This document shows positions 35,970-44,355 of a stretch of 64,000 nucleotides of DNA, piece by piece. The stretch lies in contig NZ_PUIP01000002.1 in the NCBI RefSeq assembly GCF_002968015.1, forward strand, positions 372,001 through 436,000. The letters run 5' to 3'. The position numbers and the translations under genes were made by a program. Numbering within the stretch: the first letter of the stretch is position 1; every line of letters begins with the position of its first letter. The notes under the pieces were generated by a model. The model was not told the origin of the DNA. It worked only from the letters and a program-made list of their open reading frames with translations, and ran no database searches. Source of the stretch: Massilia phosphatilytica (GTDB lineage: Bacteria; Pseudomonadota; Gammaproteobacteria; Burkholderiales; Burkholderiaceae_D).

Positions 35970-37064
35970 TCAGTGTTTTTTGTGCCAAATCAGCCAGCGC
36001 GGCGACTTGAATCTGACGATACGCGCGTACAACCAGACGTAGCTGATAATGAACAGCAGGCAGAAGAATATCAAAATTCCCGTATTCCGCCAGAACACGG
36101 TTGCAGGGATAACGGCAGTGAGGGAAAACAGCCACAGGTATGGCGAGGTGCGCGCATTCCTTTTCATCAGTGCACGGGCTTCTTTGCGACCGACGGTCCA
36201 TTGCACAATGCGCCGGAAAATCAGGCTGTGCAGGTGGATCCCGTCGGGCATGGTAGGAGATTTTCCACGCACAAACATGCGGCGATAAACGGAAAATATG
36301 GTTTCGAATGCCGGATAAATCAGCAGCAAAGCGGCATACCATGTCGACACCTGGGGATTGCGCATCACGAGCAGCAGGGCCAGCTCGCCCAGCATGAATC
36401 CGATGAAATAAGCGCCCCCGTCCCCGAGGAAGATGAGGCCGACGGGATAATTCCACACGAGGAAACCGGCCGTCGCGCCTGCAACAGTCAGCGCGGACAC
36501 CAGCACGAACATATCGCCCACCTGCCAGCCCACATAGGCAAGCGAGAGCAGCATGAAGATCGTGACGACGCTGGCCAGGCCATTGAACCCATCGATGATA
36601 TTCACCGCATTCGCAATGCCCGCGATGGCCAGCACGGTCAGCGGTAATATCAGCCAAAGCGAATCGAGGTTCCAGCTGATGAAAGGCATATCGAGGCGGC
36701 CGATTTTCGCGTCCAGCACGAGATAGCCGAGGAACGCGGCAGCCATCGTCAATAGAAGGCGGCGCGAGGGACGCACCGTCCCCGTATAGTCTTCGACGAT
36801 ACCGCCGGCGAATGCAAGCGCCGAACATCCCAGCAGCGCCACCAGCAAATTACCGAGGTCGGGCACCCGCCATGCGGAAATGCCGGCGCTCAGCGCCACC
36901 GCGAGGAAGATCGGCAATCCGCCAATCCGCGCCACCGCATGGAGATGGACCTTCTGCACGCCGTCGAAATTATTGTCGAGTGCGGGGCCGTGCAATTTCG
37001 AATGCTTGACGACGATGAGCGTCAGCAGCGCGGACACGAAAAAACTTACGATAAAGGAAAACAT
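35970..37064 (-). CDS. Polyprenyl-phosphate sugar-1-phosphate transferase (WecA/MraY family)
   Basis: A 364-residue membrane enzyme with about 10-11 hydrophobic helices. It transfers a (N-acetyl)hexosamine-1-phosphate from UDP-sugar to undecaprenyl phosphate, starting O-antigen or capsule synthesis. NAVNIIDGFNGLASV and LIFLGDGGAYFIGFMLGELA are the catalytic cytosolic-loop motifs; PDGIHLHSLIFRR is the HxH loop of the WbpL/WecA branch. ATG 37064 was chosen; an upstream in-frame TTG (37085) has no better ribosome binding site. Base composition is visibly more AT-rich than its neighbours, and an H-NS-like gene lies beside it, so acquisition by transfer is plausible. Confidence 0.9.
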   Translation of the reverse strand: MFSFIVSFFVSALLTLIVVKHSKLHGPALDNNFDGVQKVHLHAVARIGGLPIFLAVALSAGISAWRVPDLGNLLVALLGCSALAFAGGIVEDYTGTVRPSRRLLLTMAAAFLGYLVLDAKIGRLDMPFISWNLDSLWLILPLTVLAIAGIANAVNIIDGFNGLASVVTIFMLLSLAYVGWQVGDMFVLVSALTVAGATAGFLVWNYPVGLIFLGDGGAYFIGFMLGELALLLVMRNPQVSTWYAALLLIYPAFETIFSVYRRMFVRGKSPTMPDGIHLHSLIFRRIVQWTVGRKEARALMKRNARTSPYLWLFSLTAVIPATVFWRNTGILIFFCLLFIISYVWLYARIVRFKSPRWLIWHKKH

Positions 37065-37185
37065 TTTATTATTTTTTAAAGGCAATTCTGAGGCATTGTA
37101 ACGGATTAGTCCCTGGCGAACCGGACCTGGGCAGTGTACGTGCTTACGCCTTCACCTGATTGAGGAATTACGAAATACCGAAACT

Positions 37186-37213
37186 TTGACTGAGGGGCAA
37201 GACACTTTACAAT
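37186..37213 (+). promoter_or_regulatory. Promoter of apaH
   Basis: TTGACT (37186-37191), a 16-bp spacer and TACAAT (37208-37213) are close to the sigma-70 consensus, 75 bp before ATG 37289. Confidence 0.6.
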
Positions 37214-37288
37214 CGGTAATCCCTATCAGTCGAACCCGCCGCACGAAACGCCGGGGAATCCATTAGTATCGATCCTGCAAAAACGAAT

Positions 37289-38143
37289 ATGAGCGACATG
37301 AAAACCTATGTAATCGGCGACCTGCAGGGGTGCGCCCATGAAGCCGGCCTGCTGCTGGAACAAATCGGCGCCACTGCCGGACCACACGCGCGCATCCTGT
37401 TCGTTGGCGACCTGATCAACCGTGGTCCCGATTCCCTGGGCGCGCTGCGCCGCATGAAGGCGTTGTCGGAAACGAGCGATGGCCGCGTCGATGCCCTGCT
37501 CGGCAACCACGACCTGCACCTGCTCGCCGTGGCCGTCGGCGCCCAGAAGATGAGCCGGTCCGATACGCTGGACGAGATCCTCGCCGCACCCGACCGCGAT
37601 GAGCTGATCGACTGGCTGCGCCGGCGCCCGCTCGCGATGTTCGTCGATGCGCACCTGCTCGTCCATGCGGGCGTGGCGCCGCAGTGGACGGCCGCGCAGA
37701 CGATGGCGCTGGCGGCCGAAGTGGAGGCGGTGCTGCGTGGCGACCGCTGGATCGAATTCCTCGGCCAGATGTATGGCAACGAGCCGGACCGCTGGGACGA
37801 CGGCCTGACGGGAATCGCCCGCCTGCGCTGCATCGTCAACGCGCTCACGCGCATGCGCCTGTGCTGGCCGGACGGCCGCATGGACTTCGCCCACAAGGAA
37901 AGCGACAAGGGCCCGGAAGGTACCGACCTGCAGCCGTGGTTCGATTTGCCCAACCGCCGCACGCTTGATGTTACCGTCGTGTTCGGACACTGGTCCGCGC
38001 TGGGCCTCGTGCTGCGGCCGAATCTCGTGGGGCTGGACAGCGGCTGCGTGTGGGGCGGCAAGCTGACGGCCGTGTGCCTGGATGACCGCTCGCTGCTGCA
38101 GGTGGATTGTCCCGAGTACCGGGAGCACAGCGGGAAAAAGTAG
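37289..38143 (+). CDS. apaH: Symmetrical bis(5'-nucleosyl)-tetraphosphatase ApaH
   Basis: A 284-residue metallophosphatase that splits Ap4A into two ADP and can decap Np4-capped RNA. The phosphoesterase motifs are all present: [40 protein letters not shown] and [14 protein letters not shown], plus VFGHWSALG and the C-terminal [17 protein letters not shown]. Length is normal. ATG 37289 (MSDMKTY) was used; ATG 37298 is possible. Its TAG ends exactly next to the stop of the convergent plsC gene, with no spacer. Confidence 0.96.
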   Translation: MSDMKTYVIGDLQGCAHEAGLLLEQIGATAGPHARILFVGDLINRGPDSLGALRRMKALSETSDGRVDALLGNHDLHLLAVAVGAQKMSRSDTLDEILAAPDRDELIDWLRRRPLAMFVDAHLLVHAGVAPQWTAAQTMALAAEVEAVLRGDRWIEFLGQMYGNEPDRWDDGLTGIARLRCIVNALTRMRLCWPDGRMDFAHKESDKGPEGTDLQPWFDLPNRRTLDVTVVFGHWSALGLVLRPNLVGLDSGCVWGGKLTAVCLDDRSLLQVDCPEYREHSGKK

Positions 38144-38881
38144 TCAGCCGGCCTGCGCCAGCGCCCCTGCGATCGCATCATGCGCCGCCTGCGCCAGCTC
38201 GCGCCGGTGCGCGCCCGCCGCCGGGATGGGCGCCAGGCAGGCCAGGCGCGCGACGACCGGTTCCCCGCCCAGGATGCGCATGATGCTGTCGACGAACGTC
38301 GTCTCGCCCGTGTAGTCGACGGACGGATGCCACGCGCCGCCCGCGTCGACATAGGCCAGTGCGACGGGTTGCACGGGCACGGCGGCGTCGATGGCTGCCT
38401 CGAACAGATTCGCGTGGAACGGCAGCACCGTGCCCTGGCTGGCCGTCGTCCCCTCCGGGAAGAACGCCACACGGCGGCGTTGGCCGAGGGCTTCCACGAG
38501 GCCCTTGAAAATGTGCCGCAGGTCGCGCCGGTTGCCGCGCGCGATGAACACCGTGCCCGCCTGTGCGACGAGCCAGCCGACGACGGGCCAGGCGCGGATC
38601 TCGGCCTTGGCCACGAAGCGGCACGGGTGCACGGCATTGATGACGAAGATGTCGAGCCACGAGATGTGGTTCGCAACGATGAGGGCGTGCGCGAGCGAGT
38701 CCTCGCCCGGCACGCGCTCGAGGCGCACGCGGCAGATGCCCAGCAGGCGCGCCGACCAGCGCTGGATCAGGCGCTCGCGCCGCGAATCACCCGCCCACGG
38801 GAACACGAGGGCGCAGGCGGCCAGGCCCTGGACGAGGTGGAGGACGAGGCGCGCGAGGCGCCACGCAAGCTTGACCTTCAA
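38144..38881 (-). CDS. plsC: 1-acyl-sn-glycerol-3-phosphate acyltransferase (PlsC)
   Basis: A 245-residue membrane acyltransferase of phospholipid synthesis. The first motif is VANHISWLDIFVIN (HX4D), the second is FIARGNRRDLRHIF, and the third is VAFFPEGTTASQGTVLPF. A hydrophobic N-terminus (LVLHLVQGLAACALVFPWAG) anchors it. The start is TTG 38881, immediately after the TGA of the dihydroorotase homologue with no gap; upstream extension is blocked. It is the last gene of the yqgE-ruvX-pyrR-pyrB-pyrX-plsC unit. Confidence 0.92.
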   Translation of the reverse strand: MKVKLAWRLARLVLHLVQGLAACALVFPWAGDSRRERLIQRWSARLLGICRVRLERVPGEDSLAHALIVANHISWLDIFVINAVHPCRFVAKAEIRAWPVVGWLVAQAGTVFIARGNRRDLRHIFKGLVEALGQRRRVAFFPEGTTASQGTVLPFHANLFEAAIDAAVPVQPVALAYVDAGGAWHPSVDYTGETTFVDSIMRILGGEPVVARLACLAPIPAAGAHRRELAQAAHDAIAGALAQAG

Positions 38882-40165
38882 TCAGCGTTCGAACGCGACG
38901 TGGCCGGCGACGATCGTCGCCTTCACCTGGCCCGCCAGTTCGTAGCCGAGGAACGGCGTGTGCTTGCCCTGGCTCGCGAGGGCGGCCGCGTTGACGGTCC
39001 AGCGCGTGTCCGGATCGAACAGCACGACGTCCGCGCTCGCGCCCTGTGCCAGCGTGCCGGCGGACAGGCCCGCCGTGCGCGCCGGATCGCTCGTGATCTT
39101 CGCCAGCGCCGTCGACAACGCGCCTTCGCTCCCCTGCTCGGCTGCCCATTTCAGCATCAGCGCCAGCAGCAGTTCCAGGCCGGTGGCGCCGGGCGAGGCC
39201 TCGCCGAACGGCAGCACTTTCTCGTCGTCGTCGACCGGGGTGTGGTCCGAGCAGACGGCGTCCACGGTGCCGTCCAGGACGGCCGCGCGGATCGCGTCGC
39301 GGTCGCGCTGGCTGCGCAGCGGCGGCGTCAGGCGCGCGTTGGAATCGAAGAAGCCGATGTCGGCATCCGTCATGTGCAGGTGGTGCACGCCGACGTCGCA
39401 CGTGACCGGCAAGCCTTCCTTCTTGGCGGCGCGGATCAGGTCCAGCGCAGCGGCCGACGAGATGCGGCACAGGTGCACGCGCGCACCGGAGGCACGCATC
39501 AGTTCGAAGATCGTGTGCAGCGCGATCGTCTCCGACATCACCGGCACGCCGGACAGGCCCAGGCGCGACGCCAGCGGGCCGCTGTGGGCGACGCCGCCGC
39601 GGCCGATGTACGGGTCCTGCGGGCGCAGCCACACGGTGTAGCCGAACGTCTTCGCGTACTGCATGGCGCGCAGCAGCACGGTGGTGTCCGTGACCGGTTC
39701 CTCGGCCTGCGCGAAGCCGATGCAGCCGGCTTCCGTCAGCTCGGCCATCTCGGTCAGTGCCTTGCCTTTCAGGCCGACGGTCAGCGCGCCCAGCGGATGG
39801 ACGTTGGCCTGGTTCAGCAGGCGCGCACGGTGCTTGAGCATTTCCACGAGGCCCGGCTCATCCAGCACGGGGTCGGTGTCGGGCGGGCACACGAGCGTCG
39901 TCACGCCGCCCTGCACCGCGGCCTGCATTTCCGATTCCAGCGTGGCCTTGTATTCGTAGCCCGGTTCACGCAGGCGGGCGGAAAGGTCGACGAGGCCCGG
40001 CGCGACGACGAGGCCGGCGGCGTCGATCGTGCGCGCGGCCGTGAAGCCTTGCGGTGCGCTGCCGATGCCGGCGATCTTGCCGTCGGCGATATAAAGGTCC
40101 TGGACGGCGTCGAGGCCGGCCGCCGGGTCGATCAGGCGCCCGTTCTTGATGTGCAAGTTATTCAT
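38882..40165 (-). CDS. pyrX: Dihydroorotase-like protein without HxH metal site (PyrX, pseudo-dihydroorotase)
   Basis: A 427-residue member of the dihydroorotase fold. Active enzymes have DxHxHLREPG near residue 60; here it reads GLVDLSARLREPGYEYK, so both metal-binding His are replaced (by Ser and Arg). Other barrel positions (CDVGVHHLHMTDADIG, CSDHTPVDDDEK) are kept. Such inactive homologues are known in pseudomonads and betaproteobacteria, where they form a structural complex with aspartate carbamoyltransferase. The gene follows pyrB by 10 bp, which supports that role. True dihydroorotase activity must come from another gene elsewhere. Confidence 0.9.
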   Translation of the reverse strand: MNNLHIKNGRLIDPAAGLDAVQDLYIADGKIAGIGSAPQGFTAARTIDAAGLVVAPGLVDLSARLREPGYEYKATLESEMQAAVQGGVTTLVCPPDTDPVLDEPGLVEMLKHRARLLNQANVHPLGALTVGLKGKALTEMAELTEAGCIGFAQAEEPVTDTTVLLRAMQYAKTFGYTVWLRPQDPYIGRGGVAHSGPLASRLGLSGVPVMSETIALHTIFELMRASGARVHLCRISSAAALDLIRAAKKEGLPVTCDVGVHHLHMTDADIGFFDSNARLTPPLRSQRDRDAIRAAVLDGTVDAVCSDHTPVDDDEKVLPFGEASPGATGLELLLALMLKWAAEQGSEGALSTALAKITSDPARTAGLSAGTLAQGASADVVLFDPDTRWTVNAAALASQGKHTPFLGYELAGQVKATIVAGHVAFER

Positions 40166-40175
40166 ACGTGCGAAA

Positions 40176-41141
40176 TTAAGTGTGGCTACCGGCTAAGATA
40201 CTCATCACGGCCATGCGGACCGCGATACCGAAGGTGACCTGCGGCAGGATCACGGCCTGGGCGCCGTCCGCCACGGCCGAATCGATCTCCACGCCGCGGT
40301 TCATCGGGCCCGGGTGCATGACGATGGCGTCCGGCTTCGCGAGCGCCAGGCGCTCCGGCGTCAGGCCGTAGCTCTTGAAATACTCGCCGGCCGACGGCAG
40401 CAGCGCGCCCGACATGCGCTCGTTCTGCAGGCGCAGCATGATGATCACGTCGACGTCCTTCAGGCCCTCGTCCATGTTCGTGAAGACGCGCACGCCCATC
40501 TGTTCCAGGCCGCCCGGCAGCAGCGTGTGCGGGCCGATGGCGCGCACTTCCGGCACGCCCAGCGTCGTCAGCGCGTGGATGTCCGAACGGGCCACGCGGC
40601 TGTGCAGGATGTCGCCGACGATGGCCACGCGCAGGTTCGTGAAATCCTTCTTGTAGTGGCGGATCGTGTACATGTCGAGCAGGCCCTGCGTCGGGTGCGC
40701 GTGGCGGCCGTCGCCCGCGTTCACCACGTGCACGTGGTTCTGCTGCGTGTCGTTCAGGTGCTTGGCGATCAGGTACGGCGCGCCCGACTGCGCATGGCGC
40801 ACGACGAACATGTCGGCGTGCATGGCCGAGAGGTTGTCGATCGTGTCCAGCAGCGACTCGCCCTTGCTCGTCGACGACGCGGCGATGTTCAGGTTGATGA
40901 CGTCGGCCGACAGGCGCTTCGACGCGATCTCGAACGTCGTGCGCGTGCGCGTCGAATTTTCGAAGAACAGGTTGAAGACGCTTTTCCCGCGCATCAGCGG
41001 CACCTTCTTGACCTCGCGGTCGGAGATGCTCACGAAGCTCGAGGCGGTGTCGAGGATGTGGTTGATGATGGCCTTGGGCAGTCCCTCGATGGTGAGGAGG
41101 TGCTGCAGTTCGCCGTTCTTGTTCAGTTGCGGGTTATGCAT
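40176..41141 (-). CDS. pyrB: Aspartate carbamoyltransferase catalytic chain
   Basis: A 321-residue enzyme making carbamoyl aspartate, the second step of UMP synthesis. [20 protein letters not shown] is the carbamoyl-phosphate loop. [34 protein letters not shown] and [12 protein letters not shown] are the other conserved blocks. The length fits the class associated with a pseudo-dihydroorotase. ATG 41141 overlaps the pyrR end by 8 bp. PyrR upstream and PyrX downstream suggest joint regulation and assembly. Confidence 0.97.
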   Translation of the reverse strand: MHNPQLNKNGELQHLLTIEGLPKAIINHILDTASSFVSISDREVKKVPLMRGKSVFNLFFENSTRTRTTFEIASKRLSADVINLNIAASSTSKGESLLDTIDNLSAMHADMFVVRHAQSGAPYLIAKHLNDTQQNHVHVVNAGDGRHAHPTQGLLDMYTIRHYKKDFTNLRVAIVGDILHSRVARSDIHALTTLGVPEVRAIGPHTLLPGGLEQMGVRVFTNMDEGLKDVDVIIMLRLQNERMSGALLPSAGEYFKSYGLTPERLALAKPDAIVMHPGPMNRGVEIDSAVADGAQAVILPQVTFGIAVRMAVMSILAGSHT

Positions 41142-41661
41142 TGTCGTCTTCGATCGTGAGCGAGAGTTGACCGTTCGTGTCGCGCGCCAGCGCGAGCGAG
41201 CGGCCAGGGGCAAGCTGTGCGTGCGCGCCGACGAAATCGGCGGCGACCGGCAGTTCGCGGCCGCCGCGGTCCGCCAGCGCGGCCAGCATGATACGCTGCG
41301 GACGGCCATAGTCGAACAGCACGTTGATCGCCGCGCGCACCGTGCGGCCGGTGTACAGCACGTCGTCGACGAGCACGATGGTCGCGCCGTCGACGTTGAA
41401 TTCGATCCGGGTCGGCTTCACGTCCGGATGCAGGCCCTTGCGGGCATAGTCGTCGCGGTAGAACGAGACGTCGATGAAGCCCAGGCGGGATTGCAGGCCC
41501 AGGTCGGCCGCGAGCCGCTCGCCGAGCCAGGCACCGCCCGAGTGGATGCCGACGATTGCGGCATCGGGCACGCCTTCGATGCCCGCACGAATCTGCGCGA
41601 GCAGGTCACGGTACAAGGCATCAAAGTCCAGGCCATCCGCGTCGTTAATATGAGTTGGCAT
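41134..41661 (-). CDS. pyrR: PyrR bifunctional regulator/uracil phosphoribosyltransferase
   Basis: A 175-residue PRTase-fold protein. The PRPP-binding motif is [35 protein letters not shown] and [13 protein letters not shown] also match PyrR. In Gram-positives PyrR binds pyr mRNA; in proteobacteria it is mostly considered a uracil phosphoribosyltransferase with uncertain regulatory role. The gene lies directly before pyrB and overlaps ruvX by 17 bp and pyrB by 8 bp. ATG 41661 ([13 protein letters not shown]) gives the usual N-terminus. No attenuator hairpin fits in front of pyrB because the genes overlap. Confidence 0.9.
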   Translation of the reverse strand: MPTHINDADGLDFDALYRDLLAQIRAGIEGVPDAAIVGIHSGGAWLGERLAADLGLQSRLGFIDVSFYRDDYARKGLHPDVKPTRIEFNVDGATIVLVDDVLYTGRTVRAAINVLFDYGRPQRIMLAALADRGGRELPVAADFVGAHAQLAPGRSLALARDTNGQLSLTIEDDNA

Positions 41662-42040
41662 GATCGTCAAAGTATTGTTGCAAAATGATGGCGGCGGCCT
41701 TGGCGTCGATGATCTCGCCGCGCCTGGCGGGAATGACGGCCGACGAATAGCGCTCGTCGACGAGTTCGACGGGCAGGTTGAAGCGGCCACCCAGTTGATT
41801 CGCGAAGCGGCGCGCGCGCTGGGTCATCTCGTGCTCCGCGCCGTCCGGATGGCGCGGCTCGCCCACGACGAGGCGCGCGGGACGCCATTGCTCGATCAGG
41901 TCGCCGATGACCTTGAAGCGGGTCGCATTGTCGACCGCCTTGATGACGGACAGCGGTTGCGCCTGCCCTGTCAGGGTATTCCCCATGGCGATACCGATGC
42001 GCTTGATGCCGAAGTCGAAGCCTAGAACGATGTCGACCAT
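41645..42040 (-). CDS. ruvX: RuvX/YqgF Holliday-junction resolvase-like nuclease
   Basis: A 131-residue RNase H-fold protein (YqgF), implicated in 16S rRNA 5' processing and as a putative Holliday junction resolvase. [19 protein letters not shown] holds the first catalytic Asp, [17 protein letters not shown] the middle block, and [18 protein letters not shown] the conserved DER. Length is standard. It overlaps pyrR and follows yqgE by 30 bp; yqgE-ruvX is a long-conserved pair. Confidence 0.93.
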   Translation of the reverse strand: MVDIVLGFDFGIKRIGIAMGNTLTGQAQPLSVIKAVDNATRFKVIGDLIEQWRPARLVVGEPRHPDGAEHEMTQRARRFANQLGGRFNLPVELVDERYSSAVIPARRGEIIDAKAAAIILQQYFDDHANSY

Positions 42041-42070
42041 TACTTGCGTCGACTCCGGGTTGTGAAGCCG

Positions 42071-42733
42071 TCAAGCATGGCCGGCCTCGGTGGCAAGCAT
42101 CAGGGGATCGATGCCCAGCAGCTTGATGGCCGCGTTGTAGCGTTCCTCGATCGGCAGGTCGAACAGCACGCGCGCGTCGGCGCCCACCGTGAGCCAGCCG
42201 TTGCGGGCGATTTCCTCTTCCAGCTGGCCCGGGCTCCAGCCGGCATAGCCGATGGAGACGAGCATGCGGCGCGGGCCGGAACCGTTGGCGACGGCTTCCA
42301 GGACGTCGATCGACGTCGTGAACGCGACGTCGTCGGTGACGCTCAGCGACGAAGAATAGCGGCCGCCCGGCGAATGCAGCACGAAGCCGCGGTCGTCCTG
42401 GACCGGGCCGCCGAACATGATCGGCTCGTCCTCCACGCTGGTGCGCAGCCCTTCCGCCACTTTCAGGTCGATGCGGTCGAACAGCACGTCCATGGTCATG
42501 TCCGTCGGCTTGTTGATGACGACGCCGAGCACGCCCTTCTCGTTGTGCTCGCAGATATACACGACAGTGCCGCCGAAGATCGGGTCATTCATGGACGGCA
42601 TGGCGATCAGGAAATGATTAGCCAGGTTCAGCTGTAACGGGGATGCGCTCACCGTGCCGAGGGTGGGCGTGTCTTCCTGGGGCATCCCGGGCATGGTTAG
42701 AGGCTTGCCGACCTTACTTTTTTTCATGCTCAT
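42071..42733 (-). CDS. yqgE: YqgE/AlgH family protein (DUF179)
   Basis: A 220-residue soluble protein. ANHFLIAMPSMNDPIFGGTV at about residue 38, VLGVVINKPTDMTMD and MLVSIGYAGWSPGQLEEEIA are YqgE/AlgH signatures. AlgH influences alginate and virulence traits in Pseudomonas, but its biochemical activity is unknown. It heads the minus-strand yqgE-ruvX-pyrR-pyrB-pyrX-plsC series. ATG 42733 follows an AGAGAG site; the ATG at 42727 is an alternative. It is divergent from the photolyase gene. Confidence 0.93.
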   Translation of the reverse strand: MSMKKSKVGKPLTMPGMPQEDTPTLGTVSASPLQLNLANHFLIAMPSMNDPIFGGTVVYICEHNEKGVLGVVINKPTDMTMDVLFDRIDLKVAEGLRTSVEDEPIMFGGPVQDDRGFVLHSPGGRYSSSLSVTDDVAFTTSIDVLEAVANGSGPRRMLVSIGYAGWSPGQLEEEIARNGWLTVGADARVLFDLPIEERYNAAIKLLGIDPLMLATEAGHA

Positions 42734-42906
42734 ACTCTCTGTTGGCTCACTCTCCGGGTTTACCGCGGTACCTGAAGCTGAAAAGCTGGACTTTTCGCTA
42801 GTTTACACCGAATTGCCCGAGCGGCCACGGGATGCCGGTCGGCGGGGCAAACCTGAGAGATGGTAGACAGTAAAATTCTGGACTACATTGACTCAACACA
42901 CAGAAG

Positions 42907-44355
42907 ATGACTCTGAGAAACTCCTTGGTCTGGTTCCGGCGCGATTTGCGCGTGGACGACCATGCCGCGCTGCATCACGCCCTGCTCTCCTCACGCCGGG
43001 TGTTTGGCGTGTTCGTGTTCGATACCGATATCCTGGCCGGCCTGCCGTCCGACGACCGGCGCGTTCAATTTCTGCTCGACAGCGTACGCGAGCTGGATGC
43101 GCGCCTGCGTGCAATGGGAGGTTACCTCATCGTGCGGCACGGGCGCGCCGCGCAGGCGATCCCGGAACTGGCGGCGTCGCTCGATGCGGAATCGGTGTTC
43201 GCCAACCGCGACTACGAGCCGCAGGCCATCGTCCGCGACCGCGCCGTGCAGGACGCCCTGCGCGCGGCAGGCCGCAGCCTGCAGACGTTCAAGGACCAGG
43301 TCATCTTCGAACAGGACGAGGTCCTGACGCTGGCCGGCGGCCCCTATTCCGTCTTCACGCCGTACAAGAACGCGTGGCTGAAACGCCTCGCGCGCGAGCC
43401 GGAGGCGCTGCAGCCGTACGAGACGGCGCCGCACGCGGGCGCACTTGCGCCAGCGCCCGCGGATCACGCCCTGCCCGCGCTGGCCGATCTCGGCTTTGTC
43501 CCGAGCGCCACGCCCATCGCCCATCCCGGCACGGCGGGCGCGGAGGAACTTCTGGCGCAATTCGGGCAACGCCTCGCGCGCTACGATCACGACCGCGACT
43601 ACCCGGCGCTGGACACCACGTCGCGCCTGTCGATCCACCTGCGCTTCGGCACGCTCTCCGTGCGCCGCCTCGTCGCCCTGCTGCAGGCGCGCATCGCCGA
43701 CGGCAGCGGCGGTGCCGGCGCGCCCGTGTGGCTGTCGGAACTGATCTGGCGCGAGTTCTACATGATGATCCTGGCGCGCCATCCGCGCGTCGTCACGCAA
43801 TCGTTCAAGCGGGCCTTCGACGCTGTCGCGTGGGACGACGGACCGGATGCCGACGCGCTGTTCGACGCCTGGTGCGCGGGCCGCACGGGCTATCCGCTCG
43901 TCGACGCGGCCATGCTGCAGCTGGAACGCACGGGCTTCATGCACAACCGCCTGCGCATGGTGACGGCCAGCTTTTTGACGAAGGACCTCGGGATCGACTG
44001 GCGCCGCGGCGAACGGTGGTTCGCGCTGAAGCTGAACGATTACGAGCTCGCGTCGAACAACGGCGGCTGGCAATGGGCGGCGTCGACCGGGTGCGACGCG
44101 CAGCCGTGGTTCCGCATCTTCAACCCGGTGACGCAGTCGAAGCGGTTCGATCCGGACGGGGCGTTCATCCGCCAGTACCTGCCGCAGCTGGCGCGGTTGA
44201 CCAGGGCGGCCATTCATGCGCCATGGCTGGCGAAGCCGGACGTGCTGGACAAGGCCGGGGTCGTGCTGGGAAAGGATTATCCGGTGCCGGTGGTGGACCA
44301 CGACGCCGCACGGGAGAAGACGCTGGCGCGGTTCAAGGCGATCCGCGCCGCGTGA
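42907..44355 (+). CDS. phrB: Deoxyribodipyrimidine photolyase
   Basis: A 482-residue DNA photolyase/cryptochrome family protein. The N-terminal antenna domain starts SLVWFRRDLRVDDHAALHHA. The FAD-binding domain contains TSRLSIHLRFGTLSVRRL, WLSELIWREFYMMIL, MHNRLRMVTASFLTKDLGID and NGGWQWAASTGCDAQPWFRI, with the conserved Trp chain. It uses light to split cyclobutane pyrimidine dimers. Length fits class I CPD photolyase. Its TGA abuts the stop of the convergent pilL gene with no gap. Confidence 0.95.
   Translation: MTLRNSLVWFRRDLRVDDHAALHHALLSSRRVFGVFVFDTDILAGLPSDDRRVQFLLDSVRELDARLRAMGGYLIVRHGRAAQAIPELAASLDAESVFANRDYEPQAIVRDRAVQDALRAAGRSLQTFKDQVIFEQDEVLTLAGGPYSVFTPYKNAWLKRLAREPEALQPYETAPHAGALAPAPADHALPALADLGFVPSATPIAHPGTAGAEELLAQFGQRLARYDHDRDYPALDTTSRLSIHLRFGTLSVRRLVALLQARIADGSGGAGAPVWLSELIWREFYMMILARHPRVVTQSFKRAFDAVAWDDGPDADALFDAWCAGRTGYPLVDAAMLQLERTGFMHNRLRMVTASFLTKDLGIDWRRGERWFALKLNDYELASNNGGWQWAASTGCDAQPWFRIFNPVTQSKRFDPDGAFIRQYLPQLARLTRAAIHAPWLAKPDVLDKAGVVLGKDYPVPVVDHDAAREKTLARFKAIRAA

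Noticed and set aside
38882-40165. Active dihydroorotase PyrC
   Set aside because: The HxH metal motif reads SAR, so it is called an inactive PyrX-type homologue.
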